A program made the position numbers and the translations under genes. 64,000 nt of DNA, from the NCBI GenBank assembly GCA_034431765.1, contig DAOUDD010000135.1:1-64000 (forward strand). The letters run 5' to 3'. The stretch comes from DASYAN01 sp034431765. GTDB taxonomy: Bacteria; Chloroflexota; Ktedonobacteria; Ktedonobacterales; Ktedonobacteraceae. This document shows, piece after piece, positions 44,438-52,735 of this stretch. The notes beneath the pieces are model-generated. The model was given only the letters and a program-made list of their open reading frames with translations. It had not been told where the DNA came from and ran no database searches. How positions within the stretch are numbered: the stretch's first letter is position 1; each line of letters starts with the position of its first letter.

Positions 44438-45040
44438 ATGCAGCAGAGCGTAACTGGAATAATTCTTGCAGGGGGAAGGAGCAGGCGCATGGGCCAAGAT
44501 AAGGCCTTGCTCTCCTTCCGTTCTCCACGTGCTCAAACATTTCTGGAGGTGCAGATCTCGACGCTCCTTACATATTGTGCCGGGTTGCTTCTTGTTGTGC
44601 GCGACAGAAGCCAGGCGGAGCAGTACAGATCGCTTGTTCCTTCCTCTATTCGCTTTGTTCTTGATCAACAGTCAGACATGGGACCGCTCATGGGACTATA
44701 CAGTGGACTGCACGCGTGCTCGACAACACATGCGCTTGTTACTGCCGTCGATACACCACTGCTGCAACCTGCTCTGCTTGCTTTGCTACTGGAACAACCG
44801 CGAACTGAAGAGATGCTGGTTCCAGTCGTCGAGAACGTACCACAAGTTCTGCTCGCACTCTACCCACGCAGCCTGCTGCCCTCTATAGAGGAACGTTTGC
44901 AGTCTGGGAGGCGTGATCCCAGTTCACTCCTCCAAACAGCGCCGGTTCGCTTTCTCTACGAGCCACAACTGCGCGTGGTTGATCCAGATCTTCGTTCTTT
45001 TGCCAATATTAACACACCTGAGGATTTTGCGCGTCTGTAG
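44438..45040 (+). CDS. mobA: molybdenum cofactor guanylyltransferase
   Basis: 200 residues, typical MobA length. The enzyme links GMP to molybdopterin to make the bis-MGD or MGD cofactor. The N-terminal nucleotide-binding motif GIILAGGRSRRMGQDKALLSF is diagnostic. VTAVDTPLL carries the metal-binding Asp region, and FANINTPEDF ends the domain as usual. No moa, moe or molybdoenzyme gene is nearby. It follows a membrane protein gene by 19 bases. Confidence 0.93.
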   Translation: MQQSVTGIILAGGRSRRMGQDKALLSFRSPRAQTFLEVQISTLLTYCAGLLLVVRDRSQAEQYRSLVPSSIRFVLDQQSDMGPLMGLYSGLHACSTTHALVTAVDTPLLQPALLALLLEQPRTEEMLVPVVENVPQVLLALYPRSLLPSIEERLQSGRRDPSSLLQTAPVRFLYEPQLRVVDPDLRSFANINTPEDFARL

Positions 45041-45225
45041 CAATGCAATGCAAGCTTCCTCCCCACGCACCATTCGTTTCTCCCTTCTTTCGGAGAACCG
45101 GGCATAAAATCGAGGACGTTGGTGTTCTTGATAGTACAAGCAGATTGAGTTACGAGAGAGTGTACTCATCTCTTGACGAAGAGAGGCGTTGCATGTACAA
45201 TCAGACGTACTTGTAACTAAATTTA

Positions 45226-45254
45226 TTGACCTTTTTAGCTTGCTCATGTATACT
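45226..45254 (+). promoter_or_regulatory. rpmE promoter
   Basis: TTGACC (45226-45231) and TATACT (45249-45254) with an exact 17-base spacer. The transcript would start near 45261. The spacer 45041-45225 upstream of it shows nothing I recognise. Confidence 0.8.
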
Positions 45255-45260
45255 CTTGAA

Positions 45261-45368
45261 GCGTTGCAGGTCAAACCTGCTTTCGTGACGATCCTCTAAA
45301 GGATACTGCAAGTAGAGGATACTGCAAGCATTGAGGATATTGCAATACTGCAAATAATCGGAGAGATG
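45261..45368 (+). promoter_or_regulatory. rpmE leader with hairpin and tandem GAGGATACTGCAA repeats
   Basis: The 108-base leader holds GCAGGT-CAA-ACCTGC, then ATCCT-CTAA-AGGAT. Three closely spaced copies of a 10-13 base unit follow (AAAGGATACTGCAAG, TAGAGGATACTGCAAG, TTGAGGATATTGCAA), ending next to the start codon of L31. Leaders of r-protein genes often bind the protein product for autoregulation. This L31 case is inference. Confidence 0.5.
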
Positions 45369-45575
45369 ATGAAACAAGGAATCCATCCAAATTATGTTGA
45401 GTCCACAATCCAGTGCGCTTGTGGCAACACCATCAAGACGCTGAGCGTTAAACCTGTCCTTAAAGTGGATGTGTGCTCAAATTGCCATCCATTCTTCACA
45501 GGGCAGCAGCGCATCCTCGACTCCGCTGGTCGTGTTGAGCGCTTCCGCAAACGCTTTAGCCTTGAAAATGAGTAG
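45369..45575 (+). CDS. rpmE: 50S ribosomal protein L31 (zinc-binding type)
   Basis: 68 residues from the second ATG (45369), giving MKQGIHPNYVES, the normal L31 start, with GGAGAG five bases upstream. The zinc ligands are C16, C18 (QCACGN) and C36, C39 (VCSNCHPFFTG). GRVERFRKRF is the conserved C-terminal block. L31 is a peripheral protein of the large subunit. The gene has its own promoter and terminator, so it is not in an operon with the next genes. In many Firmicutes L31 sits near DUF1385 (yqhQ), prfA and prmC; here DUF1385 follows two genes later while prfA and prmC are absent. Confidence 0.96.
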   Translation: MKQGIHPNYVESTIQCACGNTIKTLSVKPVLKVDVCSNCHPFFTGQQRILDSAGRVERFRKRFSLENE

Positions 45576-45590
45576 TTTTCAGTGGTACAG

Positions 45591-45630
45591 ATAGGGATAA
45601 AGGGGCAATGTGCTGAACCTTTATCCCTAT
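45591..45630 (+). terminator. terminator after rpmE
   Basis: ATAGGGATAAAGG (45591-45603) and CCTTTATCCCTAT (45618-45630) form a perfect 13-base stem 15 bases after the stop codon, followed by TTATATT. Confidence 0.75.
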
Positions 45631-45679
45631 TTATATTGATTGCGATTATTGTGGAAGCAGAGAGCAACTGAGCAACGTA

Positions 45680-47002
45680 GTGCAACGAACAATTCTTTTT
45701 CTTATCGCTGATACCGGGGCTGGTCATCGCAGCGCTGCAAATGCTATTAGGAATGCGATTGAGCTGCTTACCCGACAAGAAGCACAGATAATCGGTAAAA
45801 CACAGAAGGATGATCGCCTAGCGTCTACAACGCCTCCTTCTCCCTACCGTATTGAAATTATCGACGTGTTTGAGGAATATAGCCGTTTTCCCTTGCGTGA
45901 GGCAATGAAGCTCTACGGACCGACCATTCGCCATAACCCTAGACTTTTTGGAGAGGTGTTCCATCGTAGCAACAGCGCGGGAACAGTTCATGCAGTGCAA
46001 TCCCTCGCCACACCATTAATTCTAAACGGTCTGCTCCGCCTCCTCACGACACTCAAGCCAGACGTAATTGTCTCAATTCATCCACTGGTCAACTTCATCA
46101 CGCGCCGTGCCCTCCACGAACTTGATCTGCATATTCCCTTCCTCACTGTCGTGACGGATCTCGTAAGTATCCATTATAGCTGGTTTGCACCTGGGGCGAG
46201 TGCATATATTGTGCCAACAGAGCAGGCGAAACAGTTGTATTTGAGTCGCCGCCTTGACCCTGAACGTGTTCATGTCCTCGGTATGCCGATTGACCCCAAA
46301 TTTACGCTGCCACTCGAAGCAAAAGAGAGTTTACAGAAGAAGTTCGAGTTGCAGCCGAATTTACCGGTGGTGTTGCTCGTCGGCGGGGGTGATGGTGCGG
46401 GAGGCTTGCAGAATGCTGTTCGTGCAATCTCGCAGGCGCGTCTACCCGTTCAACTGCTTGTCGTTACCGGTCGTAACCGTCGTCTCTACGCTCGCCTACA
46501 GCGTATGCACGCAAAGTTACAAGTGCCGATGCACATCTTTGGCTTTGTGCACAATATGCCAGAGTTTATGCATGCTGCTGATGTGATTGTGACAAAGGCC
46601 GGTCCAGGCACAATCTGTGAAGCTCTGGCCTGCTCGCTCCCCATCATTCTAAGTGGTTATATACCAGGACAGGAAGAGGGCAACGTGGAGTATGTGCTAC
46701 AGAATGACGTTGGCGTTCTTGCACGCACGGCACACGAGTTGATAGAGGGGTTACGCTTACTTATTCGACCAGGATCACCAGAGCTGCAGCGACGCCTGGA
46801 AAATGCGCAACGTATTAGCCGTCCTTATGCGTCATTTGATATCGCACGAACAATTCTACACTTCCTTCCTGAGCAGGGGCAGAGACCACGCTGGCCCTCT
46901 CCGCAGGAAATTACGCGTCGTAGGAGGATGTCCACACGTATGTCCAGGCGACTCCGCTCAGTTGTTCGCACACGCCGTTTGCCACATCGTCACGTTCTTT
47001 AA
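45680..47002 (+). CDS. MGDG synthase / UgtP-like glycosyltransferase
   Basis: 440 residues of GT28 (GT-B) type. The N-terminus ILFLIADTGAGHRSAANAIRNAI is the acceptor-binding motif of MGD1/UgtP. YRIEIIDVFEEYSRFPLREAMKLYG follows. The donor half has VVLLVGGGDGAGGLQNAVRAI and HIFGFVHNMPEFMHAADVIVTKAGPGTICEALACSLPIILSGYIPGQEEGN. Such enzymes add glucose or galactose to diacylglycerol to make membrane glycolipids or lipoteichoic-acid anchors. GTG at 45680 lacks a clear binding site. It is the first gene of an operon with YqhQ and a DSP phosphatase (18-base gaps), and its product works at the inner face of the membrane. Confidence 0.88.
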   Translation: MQRTILFLIADTGAGHRSAANAIRNAIELLTRQEAQIIGKTQKDDRLASTTPPSPYRIEIIDVFEEYSRFPLREAMKLYGPTIRHNPRLFGEVFHRSNSAGTVHAVQSLATPLILNGLLRLLTTLKPDVIVSIHPLVNFITRRALHELDLHIPFLTVVTDLVSIHYSWFAPGASAYIVPTEQAKQLYLSRRLDPERVHVLGMPIDPKFTLPLEAKESLQKKFELQPNLPVVLLVGGGDGAGGLQNAVRAISQARLPVQLLVVTGRNRRLYARLQRMHAKLQVPMHIFGFVHNMPEFMHAADVIVTKAGPGTICEALACSLPIILSGYIPGQEEGNVEYVLQNDVGVLARTAHELIEGLRLLIRPGSPELQRRLENAQRISRPYASFDIARTILHFLPEQGQRPRWPSPQEITRRRRMSTRMSRRLRSVVRTRRLPHRHVL

Positions 47003-47020
47003 TTTAAAAGGAGGCGCAAC

Positions 47021-48028
47021 ATGGCACGATTTTATTATGGCGGTCAGGCAGTCATGGAAGGAGTTATGATGCGTGGGCGCAAGTCAGTGGCGGTAGCCAT
47101 TCGACGGCCGGATGGGCGGATCCATATCCACGAGGAAGAGCTAGCGGCAAAAGTATATCAGAGCAAGCTCTTCCGCCTTCCATTCTTACGCGGTATGCTG
47201 CTTCTATGCGAGATGCTTGTGCTGGGAACACGCATGATGACGCTTTCGAGCAATATTGCTTCAGGCGCACTCGATCCCGATGCTCCTCCACTACTTGAGA
47301 AAAGGAACGAAACAGCAGATGACAACAGTTCAGGAAAGGTACAGGAGGACCATCCTGCACAGCTAGGGGGTGTTGGTCTGGTGCTCACGTTGCTCGTCTC
47401 GCTGGGCTTTGCAATTGCGATCTTCTTCATCACTCCGCTCTTAATCACTAGCTTGCTGCGTAACCAGGTAGGTGAAGGCTGGCTGAGTTTGATCGTCGAA
47501 GGCTTGATTCGCCTGGCCCTGCTGCTCGGCTATCTGCTCCTGATCGGCCGTGTCCCCGATATCCAACGTGTCTTTGGCTATCATGGTGCCGAACACAAAG
47601 CGATCAACGCGATGGAACAGGGGGAGCCGCTGGATGTTGCACATGTTCGCCAGGCATCGCGTGTGCACACGCGTTGTGGTACAAGCTTTCTTCTGCTGGT
47701 TATGGTCGTTTCAATTTTTGTCTTCGCGTTGATTGGCTCACCCTCGTTGCCAATTAAATTTCTCTCGCGTATTGTGCTTGTGCCAGTGGTTGCCGGAATC
47801 TCTTATGAACTGCTGCGTCTTGGCGCAGCCTACTATCGTTTTCGTATTGTACGCTGGTTACTGGCTCCTGGACTGGCACTGCAGGGACTCACGACACGCG
47901 AGCCTGATGATAGCATGATCCAGTGCTCTATTGCAGCTCTGCAACGCGTATTGGAACGGGATAGACCTGAGACCACGCCTGCCTCTGTCGCAGAACAGGC
48001 GAACAGATCATCACTCGCCATTTCTTAG
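47021..48028 (+). CDS. DUF1385 (YqhQ) integral membrane protein
   Basis: 335 residues. It opens with the family signature FYYGGQAVMEGVMMRGRKSVAVAIRRPDG. HEEELAAKVYQSKLFRLPFLRGMLLLCEMLVLGTRMM follows, and then several membrane helices (LGFAIAIFFITPLLI, LIRLALLLGYLLLIG, FLLLVMVVSIFVFALIG). VFGYHGAEHKAINAME contains the conserved His/Glu cluster that gave the family the label putative metal-dependent enzyme. AAGGAGG precedes ATG. Its biochemical role is not established. It is the middle gene of an operon with the glycolipid synthase-like and phosphatase genes. Confidence 0.92.
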   Translation: MARFYYGGQAVMEGVMMRGRKSVAVAIRRPDGRIHIHEEELAAKVYQSKLFRLPFLRGMLLLCEMLVLGTRMMTLSSNIASGALDPDAPPLLEKRNETADDNSSGKVQEDHPAQLGGVGLVLTLLVSLGFAIAIFFITPLLITSLLRNQVGEGWLSLIVEGLIRLALLLGYLLLIGRVPDIQRVFGYHGAEHKAINAMEQGEPLDVAHVRQASRVHTRCGTSFLLLVMVVSIFVFALIGSPSLPIKFLSRIVLVPVVAGISYELLRLGAAYYRFRIVRWLLAPGLALQGLTTREPDDSMIQCSIAALQRVLERDRPETTPASVAEQANRSSLAIS

Positions 48029-48046
48029 AAGAAGAGGATTTCAGGC

Positions 48047-48781
48047 ATGTCATCTGAATCGACACTTCCACCACCCCTGGATGAGCAGGACCAGGGTGAA
48101 AGTTCTTCTCATCCAGAACAAACACCTTCATCTGACAAAGAGGTTCCTGCCCCTTCTGCTGACGAGAGCAAGAGGGCGCAGCGAGGAGTGCAGTTCTCGT
48201 TTTTTCGCTGGGCCACCACAGGGCCAGTACGTCTGCTTTATCGCATCTGGACACGAATCGCTGTGCGCTTCTTCCCTGAGGGTTCGCGCAACGAACGGAT
48301 TGCACGCTCGTTGCACATTCCGCTCCCCGACACGCTGAACATGAGCTGGGTCAACGACAGGCTTGCAGTAGGTGGACGTATTCGGCCTCAAGATATCCCT
48401 GCATTAGCTAGAGTAGGCATAACCTCGGTCATAGATACGCGCTCCGAATACCAGGACGATGCTGAAGCGCTGGGACAGGAGAATATTGAGCTGCTTTACC
48501 TGCCAACGCCAGATACTTATCCACTCACGATAGAGCAACTAAAGCAGGGGGCCGAATGGGCCAATGAGCGTTTGCGCCATGGTGGGCGAGTGTTGATTCA
48601 CTGCGAACATGGTGTAGGGCGTAGCGTTCTTCTTACCTGTGCGACTCTGGTCGATGGTGGGATGACTGGCAGTGAAGCGCTGGAACTGGTCAAACGCAAA
48701 CGCTGGCAAGCAGCTCCCAATGCACGCCAGGTCGCACGTCTGCGTGAGTTCGAGCGGGCCTACCCCTCTCATAAAGCGTAA
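48047..48781 (+). CDS. dual-specificity phosphatase (DSP/PTP fold)
   Basis: 244 residues. A polar, Ser/Pro/Glu-rich N-terminus of about 50 residues precedes LNMSWVNDRLAVGGRIRPQDIPALARVGITSVIDTRSE. The signature VLIHCEHGVGRSVLLT is a perfect HCxxGxGRS P-loop, with the Cys as nucleophile and Asp in DTYPLT as a possible acid. Archetypes act on phosphotyrosine/threonine or, as PTPMT1, on phosphatidylglycerophosphate. The position behind a glycolipid synthase and DUF1385 favours a lipid phosphate, but that is inference; the kinases in the window would equally suit a protein substrate. The 3' end overlaps the HAD gene by 13 bases. Confidence 0.88.
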   Translation: MSSESTLPPPLDEQDQGESSSHPEQTPSSDKEVPAPSADESKRAQRGVQFSFFRWATTGPVRLLYRIWTRIAVRFFPEGSRNERIARSLHIPLPDTLNMSWVNDRLAVGGRIRPQDIPALARVGITSVIDTRSEYQDDAEALGQENIELLYLPTPDTYPLTIEQLKQGAEWANERLRHGGRVLIHCEHGVGRSVLLTCATLVDGGMTGSEALELVKRKRWQAAPNARQVARLREFERAYPSHKA

Positions 48782-49605
48782 CGTTCGATTGCCTGCGCAA
48801 CACCGTCCTCGGCATTGCTGCCTGTAACGGCGTCAGCAAGCGATCGAACAGGCAATGGAGCGTGACCCATTGCAACTCCCCAGCCAGCAACCTGCAACAT
48901 CTCTTTATCGTTTGTATTGTCACCAATCGCCATGACCTGCTCCAGAGGAATCTGCAAATGTTCCGCTAACGTGAACAGCGCGGTCGCCTTTGAACAGTGC
49001 TTGCGCATTGCAGTCAGTTCCGCGCAATTATACAGTCCACGTCGAATGGTGTAACAGAAACAATCCAGTTTCTCAATCTCGGCATTGACGCTGGAGATTG
49101 CCTCTTCTGCTGCGAAGGAGACAACGCGCAATGGATCTCTTTGCCCCTGACAGAGTATTTCATGTGGCAAGCGGCGAGGATCTGGAGCAACAGCAAAATA
49201 GGCAGCGAGTTCGGGATTATCGAACTCGGTTGGTCCACTCCAGGTAGCTTCATCAAGTCCAATAATATGATGCACAATAGGTTGGAGCGAGTGACGCACC
49301 AGAGCATCCACCACCTGTTGAGCAGTATCTGCGTTGAGCGGGTTGCTATCAATGATTTTTTTTTGTGGATGAACAATTGTTAATGCACCATCATACGTGA
49401 TTAATGGAATTTTCATGTCCAGTTCTTCGGCAAACTGTCGGCTATTGCTATAGCGGCGTGCGGTGGCAAGGGTAACTGAGATGCCGGCAGCGCGTGCCGC
49501 ATGTATCGCCTCTTTCGTTCTTTGCGTAATCTGTCGCTGGGAATTGAGAAGTGTTCCATCGATATCTATTGCGATGAGTTTGATCTGCTGATTCGGAAAA
49601 TGCAT
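48769..49605 (-). CDS. Cof-type HAD-IIB hydrolase
   Basis: 278 residues from the ATG at 49605, which follows TATGGAGGAACT; a start five codons upstream is less likely. HAD motif I is IAIDIDGTLLNS (nucleophile Asp and acid Asp). Motif II is in AAGISVTLATARR, and the final acidic motif is IGDNTNDKEML. The IIB cap lies between, about residues 85-190. Cof-like enzymes hydrolyse sugar phosphates, pyridoxal phosphate or FMN. Substrate cannot be assigned. It is convergent with the DSP phosphatase gene. Confidence 0.92.
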   Translation of the reverse strand: MHFPNQQIKLIAIDIDGTLLNSQRQITQRTKEAIHAARAAGISVTLATARRYSNSRQFAEELDMKIPLITYDGALTIVHPQKKIIDSNPLNADTAQQVVDALVRHSLQPIVHHIIGLDEATWSGPTEFDNPELAAYFAVAPDPRRLPHEILCQGQRDPLRVVSFAAEEAISSVNAEIEKLDCFCYTIRRGLYNCAELTAMRKHCSKATALFTLAEHLQIPLEQVMAIGDNTNDKEMLQVAGWGVAMGHAPLPVRSLADAVTGSNAEDGVAQAIERYAL

Positions 49606-49776
49606 AGTTCCTCCATACAAAAAGTGAAGGATATACAGGAGTCAGATGAATTGCAAGGCTGTTTTTTCCTTCCTACTCTACAGTATATCCTTCACAGAGG
49701 TTATTGACGAAATCTTTCTTCCTAACACGTTTTTTGGTGTGTAAGAGTTCGACATTGTAGCCCCACGTCTGCTACA

Positions 49777-51258
49777 ATGCTCAAGAGAGGCGTTAAATCT
49801 AAGGAGAAAAGAGTTTCCTGGACGATACCAGACGAAAAGGCATCAATCTTGGAGAAGCAAAATCTTCCTCTGGCTGAAGCTGTTGTACAATCCAGTCAGT
49901 ATACACATTGGTTAGACGAGAACGATCTGCCATTGCTCCCCGATGAGAAGCCGGTGGGTATAGTGCGTGATAGTCTGTATGACCTGATAGCGCTTGGCCC
50001 TCGTGAGTTAAAACTGATCAACACAGCCGAATTTCTCCGTCTGCAACAGGTGAAACAACTTGGCTTTGTCTATCGTGTCTGGCCTGGCGCGACGAATACA
50101 CGCTATGAGCATAGCCTGGGCAGTTATCATCTCGCACTGCGTGCGATTCGTGCCCTCTTGATGCGTGGCAACGAGGGAGGGTTGGAGGGAGTTTCATGCA
50201 AGAGTATTCAGACATTGCTTGTTGCTGCACTCCTTCACGATATCGGTCACTATCCATTCTCACATACTATTGAGGATCTGGGTGCGCCGGTTATCCATCA
50301 TGAACAGGTGGGGAGAGCGATTATTGAGAAGAGCGAGATTGCAACGATTCTAGAGCGTGATTATAAGCTCTCGCCAGCACGTGTGGCAGATATGATCGAC
50401 ATTCCTTTCGGGAAAGAACTTTCTGGCGATGATGAGTTGCTGAGCCATCTGCTGAGTGGAGCACTGGATGTTGATAAGCTAGATTATCTACCACGCGATG
50501 CCCGCGCCTGTAATGTTCCTTACGGAGGTGTTGATGTTTCACGCCTGCTCAGCTCATTACTTGTACATGCCGATGGCGATGGCAAGCGCGTGATCGCAGT
50601 TACACATAAAGGCATCAGTCCCCTGCACTCGCTGCTCCACGCTCGCCAGGAGATGTTCGACAACATCTACTGGCATCACACTAGCCGCTCCATGCAGGTG
50701 ATGCTTGTGCGTGCGGTCTTTGATGCGCTCTCGATAGGTGCAATCTCGGCTGAACAATTGACCGGGTTAACTGATGCCGAACTGCTAATCTTACTCTCCT
50801 CGCCTGATATGCCTTTAAGCACGCGCATTCTGGCAGATGATTTAAAACTGCGCCAACCATATAAGGTTGTGCTGGAGGTGAGTCCTGCTGCCGGCAGCTT
50901 TTTCCGCCGCCTCGATGCTCTCTTCTGGGATGCAGAGCGCCGCCGCCGTGTCGAGGAGAAGCTAGCATCCGGGCTAGCAGAGACGCTGGAGATTGACATC
51001 GCAGGCCACGAGATATTGCTCGATATTCCACGCGCTGAAAAGTGGGAGATGGATGTCTGGATCTCCTTTGCCCATCCTCCGGTAGGAATGAAACCGTTGA
51101 TGAAATGGGTAGAGGCAACTGGTTTACAATCTGATGACCTGGCACGTTACGAACAGCACCGACGGCGCATCCGTGTCGTCGTGACCGAACGCTGGCGCGA
51201 GAATATTGTGGCGAGGCGCAATGATGTGCTATTGCCGCTCCTTGAACGTCTGACGTAG
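49777..51258 (+). CDS. HD-domain phosphohydrolase (dGTPase-like)
   Basis: Up to 493 residues. YDLIALGPRELKLINTAEFLRLQQVKQLGFVYRVWPGATNTRYEHSLG is the usual opening of this family. VAALLHDIGHYPFSHTIEDL is the HD metal site and DVDKLDYLPRDARAC the later Asp. Members hydrolyse dNTPs or other nucleotides. The ATG at 49777 is used here, but a -10-like TACAAT (49773-49778) overlaps it, so the real start may be the TTG at 49849, with AAAAGG 8 bases upstream. The promoter region contains ATTGTAG-N11-CTACAAT, an inverted repeat. The C-terminal 200 residues match the unusual YdhJ-like tail. Confidence 0.88.
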   Translation: MLKRGVKSKEKRVSWTIPDEKASILEKQNLPLAEAVVQSSQYTHWLDENDLPLLPDEKPVGIVRDSLYDLIALGPRELKLINTAEFLRLQQVKQLGFVYRVWPGATNTRYEHSLGSYHLALRAIRALLMRGNEGGLEGVSCKSIQTLLVAALLHDIGHYPFSHTIEDLGAPVIHHEQVGRAIIEKSEIATILERDYKLSPARVADMIDIPFGKELSGDDELLSHLLSGALDVDKLDYLPRDARACNVPYGGVDVSRLLSSLLVHADGDGKRVIAVTHKGISPLHSLLHARQEMFDNIYWHHTSRSMQVMLVRAVFDALSIGAISAEQLTGLTDAELLILLSSPDMPLSTRILADDLKLRQPYKVVLEVSPAAGSFFRRLDALFWDAERRRRVEEKLASGLAETLEIDIAGHEILLDIPRAEKWEMDVWISFAHPPVGMKPLMKWVEATGLQSDDLARYEQHRRRIRVVVTERWRENIVARRNDVLLPLLERLT

Positions 51259-51261
51259 CGT

Positions 51262-52410
51262 TTAGCGTTGCTCGTCTGAAGGAAGAGTTGTATTCACCTT
51301 CTTTTTATCTTTGCGCTGATACATTAGCTTGAGCGCTTTTTCGTGGATGCGCCGGGCAGGGGGATACTCAGGGCTGAGACGGCGAGCGCGTTCAGCGATG
51401 CTAGAGGCTTCCCGGTAGCGCTCCAGGCGATAGAGCGTGTCAGCTTTCATCGTCCAGAAGCGTACATCACCTGGCTCAAGTTCGAGCACACGGTCGAGCG
51501 CCTCATTGGCGGATTCAAATAATCCCAGCCCACGCAGGCTACGCATATAGTTTTCCCATGCGAATGCGTTATCAGGGGAGAGACATGTCAGTTGGAGAGA
51601 AAGGTCACGCAACTCGTCATACAGTTCCAGCGTCCGCGTTGCTTGAACACCCTGAATCAGCAGCGTCATATCACCTGGACTAAGGGTGAGTCCACCCCGG
51701 ACCAGGGCAATAACTTCACGCATACGACCAATGCGGCAGAGGATTTCGCTCTTCATCTGTAAAGCAAAGAGCTGATTGGGATCGAGCGCCAGGCTACGGT
51801 CCAGGCAATCCAGCGCTTCAGAGAGCCGATTGAAATTGAACAGTGCCACCCCTCTATTGGCCCAGGCCCGTGCATCGTGTGCCGCCAATTCAATGGCTCG
51901 CAGAGAACTGCGCAAGGCCTCAGGCAATTTTCCTTGAATAAGCTGTAGGCCGCTGCGATTAATCCATGCCAGACCGAGATGTGTATCGAGCAAGAGTGCC
52001 TGATCGTTCGCAATCGTTGCCTCAGAGATACGTTCGAGCTTTTGTAGAGCACGCGCCTTTAATGCCAGACCGAGTGCAAGATCGGGATGAAGTTCGAGGA
52101 TACGTTGCGTAGCAGCGTATAACGGCTCAAAGCGATTAAGAGCGTCCAGCGTGAAAGCCAGGCCAATCAATGCATCCTCATCTTCCGCATCTTGCTGTAA
52201 GAGCGCCAGGAAACTCTCGTTTGCCTGAGACCAACGTCGTGAGTGCAGATATTCATGCGCTTGCTGACGCAACGCCTCGCCAGCTCCAGACGTTGTTGAC
52301 GTGGATACATCATGTTCCTGCTCATTCATACCTATCTGTTCCTGCAACGAAAGGGACGTATTGCTCTGTTCAGTCCTCTGAGAAAAATCATCCACAGCGT
52401 GGCACTCCAT
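51262..52410 (-). CDS. TPR-repeat protein
   Basis: 382 residues. After a polar N-terminus of about 50 residues come at least eight 34-residue TPR units, for example ARALQKLERISEATIANDQALLLDTHLGLAWINRSGLQ and ALFNFNRLSEALDCLDRSLALDPNQLFALQMKSEIL, with the W-LG-Y-A-F-A-P pattern. TPR stacks form protein-binding superhelices. There is no membrane or enzymatic part. It may be an adaptor in the cytoplasm. A possible internal start at residue 28 (MNEQEHD) exists, as no clear binding site is visible for the first ATG. It is convergent with the HD gene, 4 bases apart. Confidence 0.88.
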   Translation of the reverse strand: MECHAVDDFSQRTEQSNTSLSLQEQIGMNEQEHDVSTSTTSGAGEALRQQAHEYLHSRRWSQANESFLALLQQDAEDEDALIGLAFTLDALNRFEPLYAATQRILELHPDLALGLALKARALQKLERISEATIANDQALLLDTHLGLAWINRSGLQLIQGKLPEALRSSLRAIELAAHDARAWANRGVALFNFNRLSEALDCLDRSLALDPNQLFALQMKSEILCRIGRMREVIALVRGGLTLSPGDMTLLIQGVQATRTLELYDELRDLSLQLTCLSPDNAFAWENYMRSLRGLGLFESANEALDRVLELEPGDVRFWTMKADTLYRLERYREASSIAERARRLSPEYPPARRIHEKALKLMYQRKDKKKVNTTLPSDEQR

Positions 52411-52735
52411 CTTCTGCTCTATTTGAGCATCATTATCTCATTATCGACGAGGATGAGCAACCCCTCTACTCTAAAAGACAGAGCTATTTCAAGAGAAGGA
52501 GTAGACGGCGCATGATATGATTGGAGATAACCATGAGAGCTACCATGCGAATGAGCACTTTCTGAACACATACAAATTCTTTACAAATCTCTCAAACTTT
52601 TTTCATCCTCGTTTGCTATGGTATATATAACAAATCAAGGTCATCGTACATGTTCTCATAGAGACTTTTCATTAGATATAGACAGGCATGCCTTCTATAC
52701 GGAGGCAATATCTGTTCTTCAGGAGATTTAGAAGA
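52411..52735. other. divergent spacer between the TPR and HtrA-like genes
   Basis: 325 bases, moderately AT-rich (about 52560-52670). A -10-like TATATA near 52622 could serve the protease gene. No gene or strong repeat is seen. Confidence 0.4.

Noticed and set aside
48769..48781. Apparent conflict between the phosphatase and HAD genes (13-base overlap)
   Set aside because: Ordinary convergent 3' overlap; both proteins end normally.
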